Origin: an uncultured Bacteroidales bacterium
Lineage (GTDB): Bacteria > Bacteroidota > Bacteroidia > Bacteroidales > F082
Reading direction: 5' to 3'
DNA length: 63,421 bases
NCBI GenBank assembly: GCA_946185535.1
Contig: CAMHJX010000019.1
Coordinates: 1-63,421, forward strand
Shown here: one piece after another, positions 34,096 to 42,295 of the stretch
Layout: the number at the start of each line of letters is the position of its first letter
How positions within the stretch are numbered: the first letter of the stretch is position 1
The notes under the pieces: model-generated
Databases searched by the model: none
Told to the model about the DNA's origin: nothing
Seen by the model: only the letters and a program-made list of their open reading frames with translations
Program-made: the position numbers and the translations under genes

Positions 34096-35373
34096 CTATC
34101 TGATTTTAAATGTAAGAAGCGTGAATGCAGCCAGCAAGATGGTGACAATCCAGAATCGAATGGTAATCTTCACCTCATGATGGACGGTATTGAATCCTTC
34201 TCCACGCCCCTTGAAGGTGACGGTGGAGTTGGGCCAAGCTTTCTTGAAGTCACTATAGCTGGTGCGGAAGTGGTCATGCAAAGGACCTTTCTTCCAAATG
34301 CGGTGCTTCTTACCCGTCTTGACAAAGCGCTTCACGTCCAAGTCGGAAAGGATCTCAAACAGGAACACGCCGCAAAGCAAAGGCAACAGCAACTCCTTGT
34401 GCATAATGATAGCCGACACCGCGATGATGCCACCGATGGTCAGGCTACCCGTGTCGCCCATAAAGATCTGTGCCGGGAAAGAGTTGAACCACAAAAAGCC
34501 GACAAGGGCACCTACAAAAGCAGCCATAAACACGACAAGTTCCTCACTTCCTGGGATATACATCACATCGAAATGGCTAGCTGTGACCGCATTACTGGAG
34601 ATATAAGCCAAAATGACCAATGTAATTCCTATGATGGCCGAATTGCCCGAAGCCATACCATCCATACCATCGTTGAGATTGGAGCCGTTGCTGACAGCAG
34701 CCACGACAAAGACAGTAAGCAGCACAAAGAAAATCCATGCAAGGTTGTACATCCACTTGGGACCAGCCCACTTGAACAAGTCGGCATAATTGAGGTTGTG
34801 GTTTTTCAGGAACGGAATGGTGGTCTTTGTCGACTTCACATCGGGACTCTTCACCACGATTTCCTTGTTATCCTCAATCTTCAACTGTACGGTCTCATTG
34901 ATTTGCACCGCAGGGCTGAAACGCAAGGTCAAGCCGACAAGGAGACCGAGCAGAATCTGTCCGCCTAACTTTACAGCAGGCTTCAATCCGTCTTTCTTGC
35001 CTCTAAAGGTCTTCACAAAGTCGTCGGCAAAACCTAAGACTCCTAAAATCAATGTAGTGGCAATCATCAAGATGGTGTAAACACTATGAAGTTTGCACAC
35101 CAAAAGCACAGGGATCAAAATGGCGGCAATAATGATTACGCCACCCATAGTGGGTACACCAACTTTCTTGGTGTTATATGGATCAACGGACTCATCACGC
35201 TGGGTCTCAACGATTTTCTTACGCTTCAACATCTTGATGAACCAATTGCCAAACCACACGGCCACAACCAATGAGAGGATGATGGCAACGGCAGCCCGGA
35301 AGGTGACGTAGTTGAACACACCCGCACCCGGAAAATCGCATTGTTGCAGATAATTGAACAGATAGTACAACAT
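34096..35373 (-). CDS. mraY: Phospho-N-acetylmuramoyl-pentapeptide transferase MraY
   Basis: A 425-residue polytopic membrane enzyme. It has the family motifs KKVGVPTMGGVIIIAAILIP (about 70-90), FADDFVKTF with the paired Asp residues, NLNDGMDGMASG and FMGDTGSLTIGG, and near the C-terminus KKGPLHDHF with the catalytic His region. The insert between helices, with KSPDVKSTKTTIPFL, is typical of the longer Bacteroidota MraY. It transfers phospho-MurNAc-pentapeptide to undecaprenyl phosphate, giving lipid I. It follows murE by 3 nt. Confidence 0.97.
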   Translation of the reverse strand: MLYYLFNYLQQCDFPGAGVFNYVTFRAAVAIILSLVVAVWFGNWFIKMLKRKKIVETQRDESVDPYNTKKVGVPTMGGVIIIAAILIPVLLVCKLHSVYTILMIATTLILGVLGFADDFVKTFRGKKDGLKPAVKLGGQILLGLLVGLTLRFSPAVQINETVQLKIEDNKEIVVKSPDVKSTKTTIPFLKNHNLNYADLFKWAGPKWMYNLAWIFFVLLTVFVVAAVSNGSNLNDGMDGMASGNSAIIGITLVILAYISSNAVTASHFDVMYIPGSEELVVFMAAFVGALVGFLWFNSFPAQIFMGDTGSLTIGGIIAVSAIIMHKELLLPLLCGVFLFEILSDLDVKRFVKTGKKHRIWKKGPLHDHFRTSYSDFKKAWPNSTVTFKGRGEGFNTVHHEVKITIRFWIVTILLAAFTLLTFKIR

Positions 35374-35376
35374 GGC

Positions 35377-36834
35377 TTATGCCTCCTTCAATGCTTCCGA
35401 CAACACTTCCTTGTCATCGAAATGGTTCTTTACTCCGTTGATTTCCTGATAGTTCTCATGACCTTTGCCTGCCAAAAGGATGATATCACCCCGTTTAGCC
35501 AAGGCCACAGCAGTACGAATAGCCTCGCGACGGTTGGTGATGCTCAACACTTTACCTCGGTCCTCATCGGCCACACCAGCTTTCATCTGACGAATTATTT
35601 CGTCAGGGTCTTCGTAGCGCGGATTATCGCTGGTGAGGATGACACGGTCGCTGAGCTTCACAGCGACGGCAGCCATCTCGGGACGCTTTGTGGTGTCACG
35701 GTTGCCGCCACAGCCCACCACGGTGATGAGCGTCTCCTTGTGGCAACGCACCTCATTGATGGTCACCAACACATTCTCCAATGCGTCAGGCGTGTGGGCA
35801 TAGTCAACAATACCAACAATACCTTGTTCAGAATGCACCATGTCGAAACGACCATTAGCACCACGCAACTTGCTGATTTCGACCAGCAGCTCATCCTTAT
35901 TGAATCCCAAAGCCGTAGCCGCACCATAAATGGCCAAGAGGTTACTGGCATTGAACCCGCCGACAAGTTGTGTGAACATCTCAATACCATTCACCTTAAG
36001 CAGCATACCGTCGAAATGGCTTTCCATGATGACACCTTTGAAGTCAGCATCGTGTTTCAAGGCATAGCTCAACTTGCGGGCTTGCGTGTTTTGCAACATA
36101 AACGCGCCGTTCTTGTCATCCAAGTTGGTCAAGGCGAATGCGGACTGCGGCAAACCGTCGAAGAACTTCTTCTTGGCGTTGCGATAGTTAGCCATGGTCT
36201 TGTGGTAATCCAAGTGGTCGTGCGTCAAGTTGGTGAAAATGCCACCAGCGAAATGCAATCCCGCGATGCGGTCTTGCGCAACACTGTGGGAGCTCACCTC
36301 CATAAAAGCGAACTCACAGCCCTTGTCAACCATCTGCTGCAACAAGGTGTTCAGCTCGATAGGATCAGGAGTCGTGTGCGTTGAAGGAACGACCTCACGG
36401 TTGACAATGTTCTCAATCGTCGAGAGCAAACCGCAACTATAGCCCGCTTCAGTGAAAAGCCTATATAATAAGGTGGCGATGGTGGTCTTGCCGTTGGTAC
36501 CTGTCACGCCCACCAACTTCAACTTCTCCGAAGGATTGCCGAAGAAATTGGAAGCGCCAACACCCAATACGTATGCCGAGTTATCTACTTTCACGTAGGT
36601 GACATTTTCAGCTTTTTTACGGGGCAGTTTCTCACACACAATCACCGAAGCGCCTTTTTCGATGGCACCGTCAATGTAGTCGTGGCCATCGACCTGCGTA
36701 CCTTTGACGGCAAAAAACAAAGTGCCTTGGCTTACCTTACGGGAATCGAAAGTGATGTCGGCAACATCGACATCTTTCTCTCCAACGATCTCCAAAAGGT
36801 TGCAATTCGTCAATATGTCTTTGAGTTTCATCAT
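35377..36834 (-). CDS. murE: UDP-MurNAc-tripeptide synthetase MurE (meso-DAP type)
   Basis: A 485-residue Mur ligase. N-terminal ADITFDSRKVSQGTLFFAVKG, ATP-binding GVTGTNGKTTIATLLYRLF, central FMEVSSHSVAQDRIAGL and the C-terminal ILTSDNPRYEDPDEII. The DNPR motif is the signature of enzymes that add meso-diaminopimelate rather than lysine, so the stem peptide should be of the DAP type. It overlaps ftsI by 4 nt and precedes mraY by 3 nt. Confidence 0.97.
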   Translation of the reverse strand: MMKLKDILTNCNLLEIVGEKDVDVADITFDSRKVSQGTLFFAVKGTQVDGHDYIDGAIEKGASVIVCEKLPRKKAENVTYVKVDNSAYVLGVGASNFFGNPSEKLKLVGVTGTNGKTTIATLLYRLFTEAGYSCGLLSTIENIVNREVVPSTHTTPDPIELNTLLQQMVDKGCEFAFMEVSSHSVAQDRIAGLHFAGGIFTNLTHDHLDYHKTMANYRNAKKKFFDGLPQSAFALTNLDDKNGAFMLQNTQARKLSYALKHDADFKGVIMESHFDGMLLKVNGIEMFTQLVGGFNASNLLAIYGAATALGFNKDELLVEISKLRGANGRFDMVHSEQGIVGIVDYAHTPDALENVLVTINEVRCHKETLITVVGCGGNRDTTKRPEMAAVAVKLSDRVILTSDNPRYEDPDEIIRQMKAGVADEDRGKVLSITNRREAIRTAVALAKRGDIILLAGKGHENYQEINGVKNHFDDKEVLSEALKEA

Positions 36835-38984
36835 TTTTCAAGTTTTAAGTGCATTGTGCTATTGGATTTGACGGTATCGCCAGCGTGCAGCGACTGCTCT
36901 TTGACAACACCTTGACCCGTGAATTCCGTACTGATGCCCATATTCTCAAGGAGATAAATGGCATCCGTGATGTCCATACCGACCACATCAGGCACAACAC
37001 AATTGGAAAGTTTGGCCTCGCGCATGGTGATTTGGCCATTCTCATTGCTCTCAACCGTTACCCAGTCGCCATTGATGGCATAGTCACTGTAGTTTTTGGC
37101 TATGCCTTTAAGATACTGCGACTCCTTGTCGTGACGCACTATGACAGGGGCCTTAGCTTTATCCGCTTTCATCACGACGCTGTCGTCTTCCATGATTCCA
37201 ATGCGCGTGGCATACACCTTTTCGGCAATCTCCCTGAAACCTGGTGCCGACACGCCACCAGCAGCCCATTTGGCGCCACGGGCGCGGCTCACCATGATGA
37301 TGCAACTGTAGCGCGGCTTATCGGTGGGGAAATAACCCACAAAAGTGGTGTTGTACAGTTTCCTGCCAATGCCCGGTTCATGGTAAGCATAGCCCTGTAC
37401 CTTATCATAGTATTGTGCAGTGCCCGTCTTGCCCGCCACTCCAACAACACAGTCGGCAAACTGACGCTTGGCCGTGCCTCTAATCACCACACCCTCAAGC
37501 ATAGTCTGTATTTTCTTTATGGCCTCTGGCGAAGCGATATGCTCATTGAGCACGATGGGGTCAAACTTCTCCACAGTCTGTTCGCCACGACGGATTTCTG
37601 TGACAAATTGGGGTTTCATCATGCGACCTCCATTGGCTATGGCATTATAAAGCATCAAGAGCTGCATCGGGGTGACATTCACCTCATAGCCGATTGACAT
37701 CCACGGCAAGGACACATTCGACCAAAGCTTGCGGCCGTCCTTAGTCTTGTCATTCGGGTGCTTGATGACAGGCTGAGCTTCACCCGTGATGCCCGTACCG
37801 ATTTTCTTGTTCAGGCCCAAGGCATACAGGCCATCGACATATCTCTCAGGATGGGCGGCAAAGTTTTTGGTAACCAGCACTGCAGTGCCTTTGTTAGATG
37901 ACTGCTCAATGACCTCCTGCACAGTGCAGATGCCACCTTTGGCAAAGCTATGGTCGTCCTTCATCGTACGATTTGAGAACTTGATGGGGCCCGTACCGAT
38001 GTTCACCTTATCGCTGAGGTTCATGTTCTCGTTGTTGTTGAGCAGCACGACCATCGAAGCAATCTTGAACACCGAACCCGGCTCGTAGCGCTCAGTCAAG
38101 GCCACATTGTACAGTTCCTCATATTTACCTGTTTCATGGTTGAGGCTCAAGTTGGCCAAGGCCTTGACATAACCCGTCTCCACATCCATCAGGATGGCGC
38201 AACCTTGTTCCGCCTTGTTGACGGTCAACGTATTGTTGAGCGCACTCTCCACAATATCCTGCAACTTGATGTCGAAGGTAGTGATGACATCATCGCCGTT
38301 TTGGGCATCGGTGTTGTCTTCTGAGTCGACGGGAATCCAACCGCCATGGTGAATCCTACGCACCAATTGCCTGCCGTTTTGTCCTCTGAGGTAGTCATTG
38401 TAAGCGCCCTCAAGACCGAAAAAGTAGCCCTTCTTCTCGTTGGCCATGCCAAGCATGAGGCTAGCCAGGTTCTTATAGGGATGTTCACGCCTGATCTTCT
38501 TTTCAACGATGATGCCACCCTTGTAGATGCCACGGTTGAAGATGACAAAGCTCTGCATCTTGCGCAGTTCCGCTTGGGTGATGTTCAGTGCTATCTTGTA
38601 GTGACGGTTTTTTTTGGCCTTGCCTTCGGCGAAGAAAGCCTTCCATTGGGCAGCATTACGCTTGGGAAGCAACTCTGCCATCTGTACGCAAAGCGAATCG
38701 ATGTTTTCGGCCAAAACAACCGAGTCAACTGCCTTGTAATCGAAAAAGACATCATAGAGCGGGATGGTGGTTGCCATCAGTTGCCCATCAGCAGAAAAGA
38801 TGTTACCGCGTGACGCTTCCAAAGTGTCGACACGGTATTCACGCTGCTCGGCGAGCTTCACCAACTCCTTATTGTCCTTGGTCTGCACCACGATGATCTT
38901 CGCGATGATGGCGATGCCAAAGACGAGGACGAGGAAATAAACCAGGTAGGTCTTCCAAAGCGTATCGGTTTTCGGATCAATCAT
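36831..38984 (-). CDS. ftsI: Septal transpeptidase FtsI/PBP3 with PASTA domain
   Basis: A 717-residue class B penicillin-binding protein. One N-terminal transmembrane helix (about 13-33) is followed by the dimerisation domain and the transpeptidase domain. The catalytic motifs are YEPGSVFKIAS (SxxK, about 305), the SSN triad in VIEQSSNKGTAV and AGKTGTAQYY (KTG, about 516). A C-terminal PASTA domain spans about 655-715 (VVPDVVGMDITDAIYLLENMG). It cross-links septal peptidoglycan with FtsW. It overlaps ftsL by 4 nt and murE by 4 nt. Confidence 0.97.
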   Translation of the reverse strand: MIDPKTDTLWKTYLVYFLVLVFGIAIIAKIIVVQTKDNKELVKLAEQREYRVDTLEASRGNIFSADGQLMATTIPLYDVFFDYKAVDSVVLAENIDSLCVQMAELLPKRNAAQWKAFFAEGKAKKNRHYKIALNITQAELRKMQSFVIFNRGIYKGGIIVEKKIRREHPYKNLASLMLGMANEKKGYFFGLEGAYNDYLRGQNGRQLVRRIHHGGWIPVDSEDNTDAQNGDDVITTFDIKLQDIVESALNNTLTVNKAEQGCAILMDVETGYVKALANLSLNHETGKYEELYNVALTERYEPGSVFKIASMVVLLNNNENMNLSDKVNIGTGPIKFSNRTMKDDHSFAKGGICTVQEVIEQSSNKGTAVLVTKNFAAHPERYVDGLYALGLNKKIGTGITGEAQPVIKHPNDKTKDGRKLWSNVSLPWMSIGYEVNVTPMQLLMLYNAIANGGRMMKPQFVTEIRRGEQTVEKFDPIVLNEHIASPEAIKKIQTMLEGVVIRGTAKRQFADCVVGVAGKTGTAQYYDKVQGYAYHEPGIGRKLYNTTFVGYFPTDKPRYSCIIMVSRARGAKWAAGGVSAPGFREIAEKVYATRIGIMEDDSVVMKADKAKAPVIVRHDKESQYLKGIAKNYSDYAINGDWVTVESNENGQITMREAKLSNCVVPDVVGMDITDAIYLLENMGISTEFTGQGVVKEQSLHAGDTVKSNSTMHLKLEK

Positions 38985-39349
38985 GGCTCCTCTTTCTTTT
39001 CAGGTTCGACATTCATGTTGATGCGCTTCAGGGGCTCAGTGGCTTCCTTCAACCCTGTACCTTGCAGCCTTTTGACCAGCACCGATTGTTTTGAGGCCTC
39101 CATAATGGCTGACTTCACCTGTATGTATTCCACCTGCAAATCGTTGAGGTGCTTGTTGGCCTTGACTAGTTCACGGTTCTTCTCCTCGGCGATATAGGTA
39201 TTGGTGATGATGACCATCAGCAAGATGGTGACATACGCAAGGAAAAGAAACTGCTTGGTGAATTTCTCCCTTACGAGGAAAGTGCCGCCCAGGACCGACA
39301 TCACTCTCTTACTGCTCTTCTTTTTCTTTGTCTCTTTCTGTTCTTTCAT
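38981..39349 (-). CDS. ftsL: FtsL-like division protein
   Basis: A 122-residue bitopic protein: basic cytoplasmic N-terminus (KETKKKKSSKRVM), one transmembrane helix (about 32-52, LFLAYVTILLMVIITNTYIA), then a periplasmic coiled coil (about 54-110). The sequence is poorly conserved in this family; identity rests on topology, coiled coil and position between rsmH (4-nt gap) and ftsI (4-nt overlap). It would form the FtsQLB-type complex in the divisome. Confidence 0.85.
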   Translation of the reverse strand: MKEQKETKKKKSSKRVMSVLGGTFLVREKFTKQFLFLAYVTILLMVIITNTYIAEEKNRELVKANKHLNDLQVEYIQVKSAIMEASKQSVLVKRLQGTGLKEATEPLKRINMNVEPEKKEEP

Positions 39350-39353
39350 GTCG

Positions 39354-40250
39354 TCATTTCCTTTCCGCGATTCTGAGTTTGGCGCTGCGTGCCCTGTTGT
39401 TGTTTTCCATCTCCTCGTCGGAGGGAACGATGGGCTTGCGTGTAATAATAGTATAAGGTGTCAGAAGGTTGCCATAGAAGTCTTTATTCTCCTTGCCTTC
39501 GGCATTGCCGGTCTTCATAAAGTTCTTCACAAGACGGTCTTCCAACGAATGGTACGACATCACCACAAGACGGCCACCCTGCTTTAAAACATCTGGGCAC
39601 TGCGTGAGAAAGGCGCTGATGGCTTCAAGCTCTTGGTTCACCTCAATGCGCAAGGCTTGGAAGAGCTGGGCCAGCACCTTGTTTTCCTTGCCGCGTGGCA
39701 GACGACGCTGAACCGCCGCTTTCAACTGTTCCGTGGTCTCGATAGGCTCAGCCTCGCGTGCCATGATGATGTCGGAGGCCATGAGTTGGGGCTGTTGCAT
39801 CTCGCCATAGAGACGAAAGATGCGCGTCAGGTCGGCATGGTCGTAAGTGTTCACTACTGTGGCGGCATCGTTAGGTGTCATCTGGCTCATGCGCATGTCC
39901 AAAGGACCGTCGAAGCGGGTCGAGAACCCTTTCTCAGGTGTGTCGAACTGATGCGAGGAAACGCCCAAGTCGGCGATGATGCCGTCAATTTTGCGTTCGC
40001 CTTGATAGAGTTGGATAAAGTTCTTGAAGTACTTGAAGTTTTGGGGAATGAAGGTGAAGCGCTCGTCGTCAAAAACATTGGCTTCGGCATCTTCGTCCTG
40101 GTCGAAAGCATAGAGGTGACCCGTCGTCAACCTTTCAAGGATGGCGCGCGAATGGCCGCCACCGCCAAAGGTAACATCGGCGTAGATGCCCTCGGGGTTG
40201 ATGTTCAAGCCCTCGATGCACTCTTTCAACATGACCGGATTGTGATACAT
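39354..40250 (-). CDS. rsmH: 16S rRNA (cytosine1402-N4)-methyltransferase RsmH
   Basis: A 298-residue S-adenosylmethionine-dependent methyltransferase (MraW). It starts MYHNPVMLKECIEGL, with the AdoMet loop DVTFGGGGHSRAIL, then IDGIIADLGVSSHQFD with the family motif for the substrate site, TRFDGPLDMRM, and VMSYHSLEDRLVKNF. It methylates C1402 in the decoding centre of 16S rRNA. It stands after mraZ (11-nt gap) as in most dcw clusters. Confidence 0.97.
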   Translation of the reverse strand: MYHNPVMLKECIEGLNINPEGIYADVTFGGGGHSRAILERLTTGHLYAFDQDEDAEANVFDDERFTFIPQNFKYFKNFIQLYQGERKIDGIIADLGVSSHQFDTPEKGFSTRFDGPLDMRMSQMTPNDAATVVNTYDHADLTRIFRLYGEMQQPQLMASDIIMAREAEPIETTEQLKAAVQRRLPRGKENKVLAQLFQALRIEVNQELEAISAFLTQCPDVLKQGGRLVVMSYHSLEDRLVKNFMKTGNAEGKENKDFYGNLLTPYTIITRKPIVPSDEEMENNNRARSAKLRIAERK

Positions 40251-40261
40251 GTTTATCCTCC

Positions 40262-40711
40262 CTATTTGATGTTTTCGCCAAGCAGGTTGAAGAACTCCTC
40301 GTCGTCAAGCTCGTCGATGGACTGTTCGTAGAGGTTCTTGTCCCAGATTTCCATCTTCGTCGTGACCGAAGTGATGACAAGGTCTTTCACGAGCGCACCT
40401 TTTTCGATGAGGTCCTTGGGGATCTGTAGTCTGCCACTGCCGTCAAGTCGCACAAAGCGGGCTCCAGCATTGTATTTGCGCAGCACTGCCTCCTGCTTCG
40501 CCTTGAATTGGCTGAATGCAGCACGCAGCTGGTCTTGCACCTCGTCCCAGTCTTTTCTCGTGTAGAGTTCAAGGCAGGTGGCATGAAGTCCAGGACGAAG
40601 GACGAAGCCTTCTTCCACTTGACTTCCCAATTGCTCCTTGAATTCGCTAGGCACCAAAAGACGGCCTTTCGAATCCAATTTGCAGTTATAATGTCCTACC
40701 AAGTAACTCAT
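40262..40711 (-). CDS. mraZ: Transcriptional regulator MraZ
   Basis: A 149-residue protein with two AbrB-like swapped-hairpin repeats. Each has the DxxxR signature: DSKGRLLVPSEF (about 14-25) and DGSGRLQIPKDL (about 91-102). MraZ forms a ring and binds direct repeats in the dcw promoter, repressing or modulating its own cluster. A 10-bp-period array of such sites lies directly in its promoter (40749-40788). It is the first gene of the 15-kb dcw transcript. Confidence 0.95.
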   Translation of the reverse strand: MSYLVGHYNCKLDSKGRLLVPSEFKEQLGSQVEEGFVLRPGLHATCLELYTRKDWDEVQDQLRAAFSQFKAKQEAVLRKYNAGARFVRLDGSGRLQIPKDLIEKGALVKDLVITSVTTKMEIWDKNLYEQSIDELDDEEFFNLLGENIK

Positions 40712-40738
40712 TGTCGTTTGTCATCATTTTTCCAGCTG

Positions 40739-40746
40739 CAAAGATA
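40739..40746 (-). promoter_or_regulatory. dcw cluster promoter (-7 element)
   Basis: TATCTTTGC on the minus strand, matching TAnnTTTG, 28 nt before the mraZ ATG at 40711. A TTTG at 40765-40768 lies 18 nt upstream, a good -33 partner. Confidence 0.7.
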
Positions 40747-40748
40747 TA

Positions 40749-40788
40749 CACTTTTTCCCACTTACAAACACTTTTCTACACAAATTAA
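40749..40788 (-). promoter_or_regulatory. MraZ-box array (four GTG repeats, 10-bp period)
   Basis: On the minus strand, reading toward mraZ, GTG occurs at exact 10-nt steps with CAC at 40749, 40759, 40769 and 40779 on the plus strand. Three copies fit [AT]AAGTG[TG]: AAAGTGT, TAAGTGG and AAAGTGT; the fourth, most upstream, is weaker. Known MraZ sites are GTG/TGGG-type direct repeats with 10-bp spacing, and the AAAGTG form is the one described for mollicutes. The array covers the space between and around the -33 and -7 elements. Confidence 0.7.
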
Positions 40789-40794
40789 AAACAA

Positions 40795-40819
40795 GTTATC
40801 AACAAAATTTGTTCATAAC
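40795..40819. promoter_or_regulatory. 25-bp pseudo-palindrome between mraZ and ysxC
   Basis: GTTAT-C-AACAAA-A-TTTGTT-C-ATAAC: 11 of 12 positions per arm are symmetric about the central base. It lies in the AT-rich divergent spacer. Could be an operator; its left part resembles a DnaA box with a mismatch (TTATCAACA). No further evidence. Confidence 0.35.
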
Positions 40820-40908
40820 TTTGTTTATGTCTTGTTGAAATCTTGTTAATTTTTTAGAGTTCAAAGCAATATTTTTCAACAAAAACAATGGATTTCGGCT
40901 TTTTTTGT

Positions 40909-40916
40909 TACTTTTG
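40909..40916 (+). promoter_or_regulatory. -7 promoter element for ysxC
   Basis: TACTTTTGC, matching TAnnTTTG, 28 nt before the ATG at 40944. Confidence 0.6.
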
Positions 40917-40943
40917 CAAAATAGTTGAAAAAACACCGCACTT

Positions 40944-41567
40944 ATGGACATCAAAAAAGCCGAATTCCTGATGAGCAACACTCGCTTTGAGTTTTTGCCG
41001 AACGACAACATTCCCGAATATGCCTTCATTGGCCGTTCCAATGTGGGCAAATCGTCGCTAATCAACATGTTGGTGCAACGCAAGGGTTTAGCCAAGACTT
41101 CATCGGTGCCTGGAAAAACGGTGGCCATCAACCATTTCATCGTCAACGACGCATGGTATCTCGTCGACCTTCCAGGCTATGGCTATGCACAGCACTCGAA
41201 GAAGACTCGCGAGCAATGGCGTGTGATGATCAACAACTACATCAGCCGCCGCCGCAATCTGGTGTGCACTTTCGTTTTGATCGACTCGCGCATCGAGCCC
41301 CAAAACAACGATTTGGGCTTTGTAGAATGGTTAGGTGAAAACCAAGTGCCTTTCTGCATTGTGTTCACCAAATCCGACAAGGTCTCAAAAGCCGAACTTG
41401 AAAGAAATGTGGAAGCCTTCAAGGCGAAACTTTTGGAAGAGTGGGAAGAGCTGCCTCCCATCTTTATCACTTCAGCGGAGAAAAAGACTGGCCGCGATGA
41501 TGTTCTCAATTACATCGAACAGCAAAACAACGAAATTGCTGATTTAATGAATAAGGAAAGCCACTAA
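40944..41567 (+). CDS. ysxC: Ribosome biogenesis GTPase YsxC/EngB
   Basis: A 207-residue TRAFAC-class GTPase. G1 is [15 protein letters not shown] (about 29-43), G3 [10 protein letters not shown]4 TKSDK and G5 near ITSAEKKTG. Family-specific start [15 protein letters not shown]. YsxC helps late assembly of the 50S ribosomal subunit and is usually essential. It is divergent from the dcw cluster and has its own promoter; a small membrane protein gene follows. Confidence 0.95.
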   Translation: MDIKKAEFLMSNTRFEFLPNDNIPEYAFIGRSNVGKSSLINMLVQRKGLAKTSSVPGKTVAINHFIVNDAWYLVDLPGYGYAQHSKKTREQWRVMINNYISRRRNLVCTFVLIDSRIEPQNNDLGFVEWLGENQVPFCIVFTKSDKVSKAELERNVEAFKAKLLEEWEELPPIFITSAEKKTGRDDVLNYIEQQNNEIADLMNKESH

Positions 41568-41642
41568 AGCCCAACCATCATTTTATCTCCAGACCATGAA
41601 ACCCTGAATTCTATAAATTTAAACCTTTAAATATCATTCATT

Positions 41643-41888
41643 ATGGCAGGTATTCTTTTATCCGTATTGATTGGAGCCATTGCTGGCTTCATCGCTAGCA
41701 AAATCACCAAAAAAGGCATGGGCCTTTTGATTTGCATTCTAGTCGGCATCATTGGCGGATTCCTGGGCAGCTGGATTTTCAGCTTGCTAGGACTCGCTCC
41801 TAAGACGACATTCTGGGGTCAACTTTTGGTCGGCACTGTAGGATCTGTGGTGCTGATTTGGGTTCTATCCCTATTCAAGAAGAAGTAA
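41643..41888 (+). CDS. GlsB/YeaQ/YmgE-type small membrane protein
   Basis: An 81-residue protein with three hydrophobic segments and glycine-rich turns: GILLSVLIGAIAGFIASKI, MGLLICILVGIIGGFLGSWI and LLVGTVGSVVLIWVLSLF, ending in FKKK. This is the transglycosylase-associated/GlsB stress-response family. Its exact function is not known; members are often induced by envelope or osmotic stress. A strong hairpin terminator follows at 41915. Confidence 0.88.
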   Translation: MAGILLSVLIGAIAGFIASKITKKGMGLLICILVGIIGGFLGSWIFSLLGLAPKTTFWGQLLVGTVGSVVLIWVLSLFKKK

Positions 41889-41914
41889 TTCCTAAAAGAG
41901 TTATTCCAAACAAA

Positions 41915-41957
41915 AAAAATGCATGGGCGGGTCATCACGACAAGCCCATGCATTTTT
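41915..41957. terminator. Bidirectional terminator hairpin
   Basis: AAAAATGCATGGGC (41915-41928) and GCCCATGCATTTTT (41944-41957): a perfect 14-bp stem with a 15-nt loop. The A and T ends give U-tracts on both strands, so it can serve the GlsB-like gene and the convergent small secreted protein gene. Confidence 0.85.
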
Positions 41958-42011
41958 AAACAAATGATATAGAATGCTTACGTCTAAATAAGACGTTTTT
42001 GTTTCAATCCA

Positions 42012-42275
42012 TTATTGGTCATCTTTGGATTTTTTCCGCAATAGGTACAAGCCACCAAGACAGCCTAAGACCAAGATCTCACCACCCAAAGGTGCATATT
42101 GGTCGTATGTGCTGTCAAGCTTAGGAATGTAAGGTAGATCCTCAGGAAGAGTGTTCGCACGCATACTATAATGCATATCTTCGTCACTCAAGAAAATCTG
42201 GGCCTGCACAGTATTCATCATGAAACCAAACAGCATCGTCAGTATTGCCATAGTGGTTATGATTCTTTTTTTCAT
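42012..42275 (-). CDS. Small secreted protein with C-terminal membrane anchor
   Basis: An 87-residue protein: Sec signal peptide (MKKRIITTMAILTMLFGFMMNTVQA, about 1-25), a short acidic linker beginning QIFLSDEDMHYSMRANTLPED, then YAPLGGEILVLGCLGGLYLLRKK at about 60-82, a hydrophobic segment followed by a basic cluster and stop. The tripartite tail (PLG motif, hydrophobic stretch, RKK) has the shape of a sorting or anchor signal. The gene starts 20 nt after the stop of the giant beta-helix protein gene in the same orientation, so it is probably cotranscribed. I know of no assigned function; similar small proteins seem common in Bacteroidales. Confidence 0.7.
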   Translation of the reverse strand: MKKRIITTMAILTMLFGFMMNTVQAQIFLSDEDMHYSMRANTLPEDLPYIPKLDSTYDQYAPLGGEILVLGCLGGLYLLRKKSKDDQ

Positions 42276-42295
42276 TTCTATTGTCTCCTTTCTGT

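Noticed and set aside
40782-40900. AT-rich mraZ-ysxC spacer considered as a replication origin
   Set aside because: Only one or two near-matches to a DnaA box (TTATCAACA) and no dnaA or origin-linked genes nearby.
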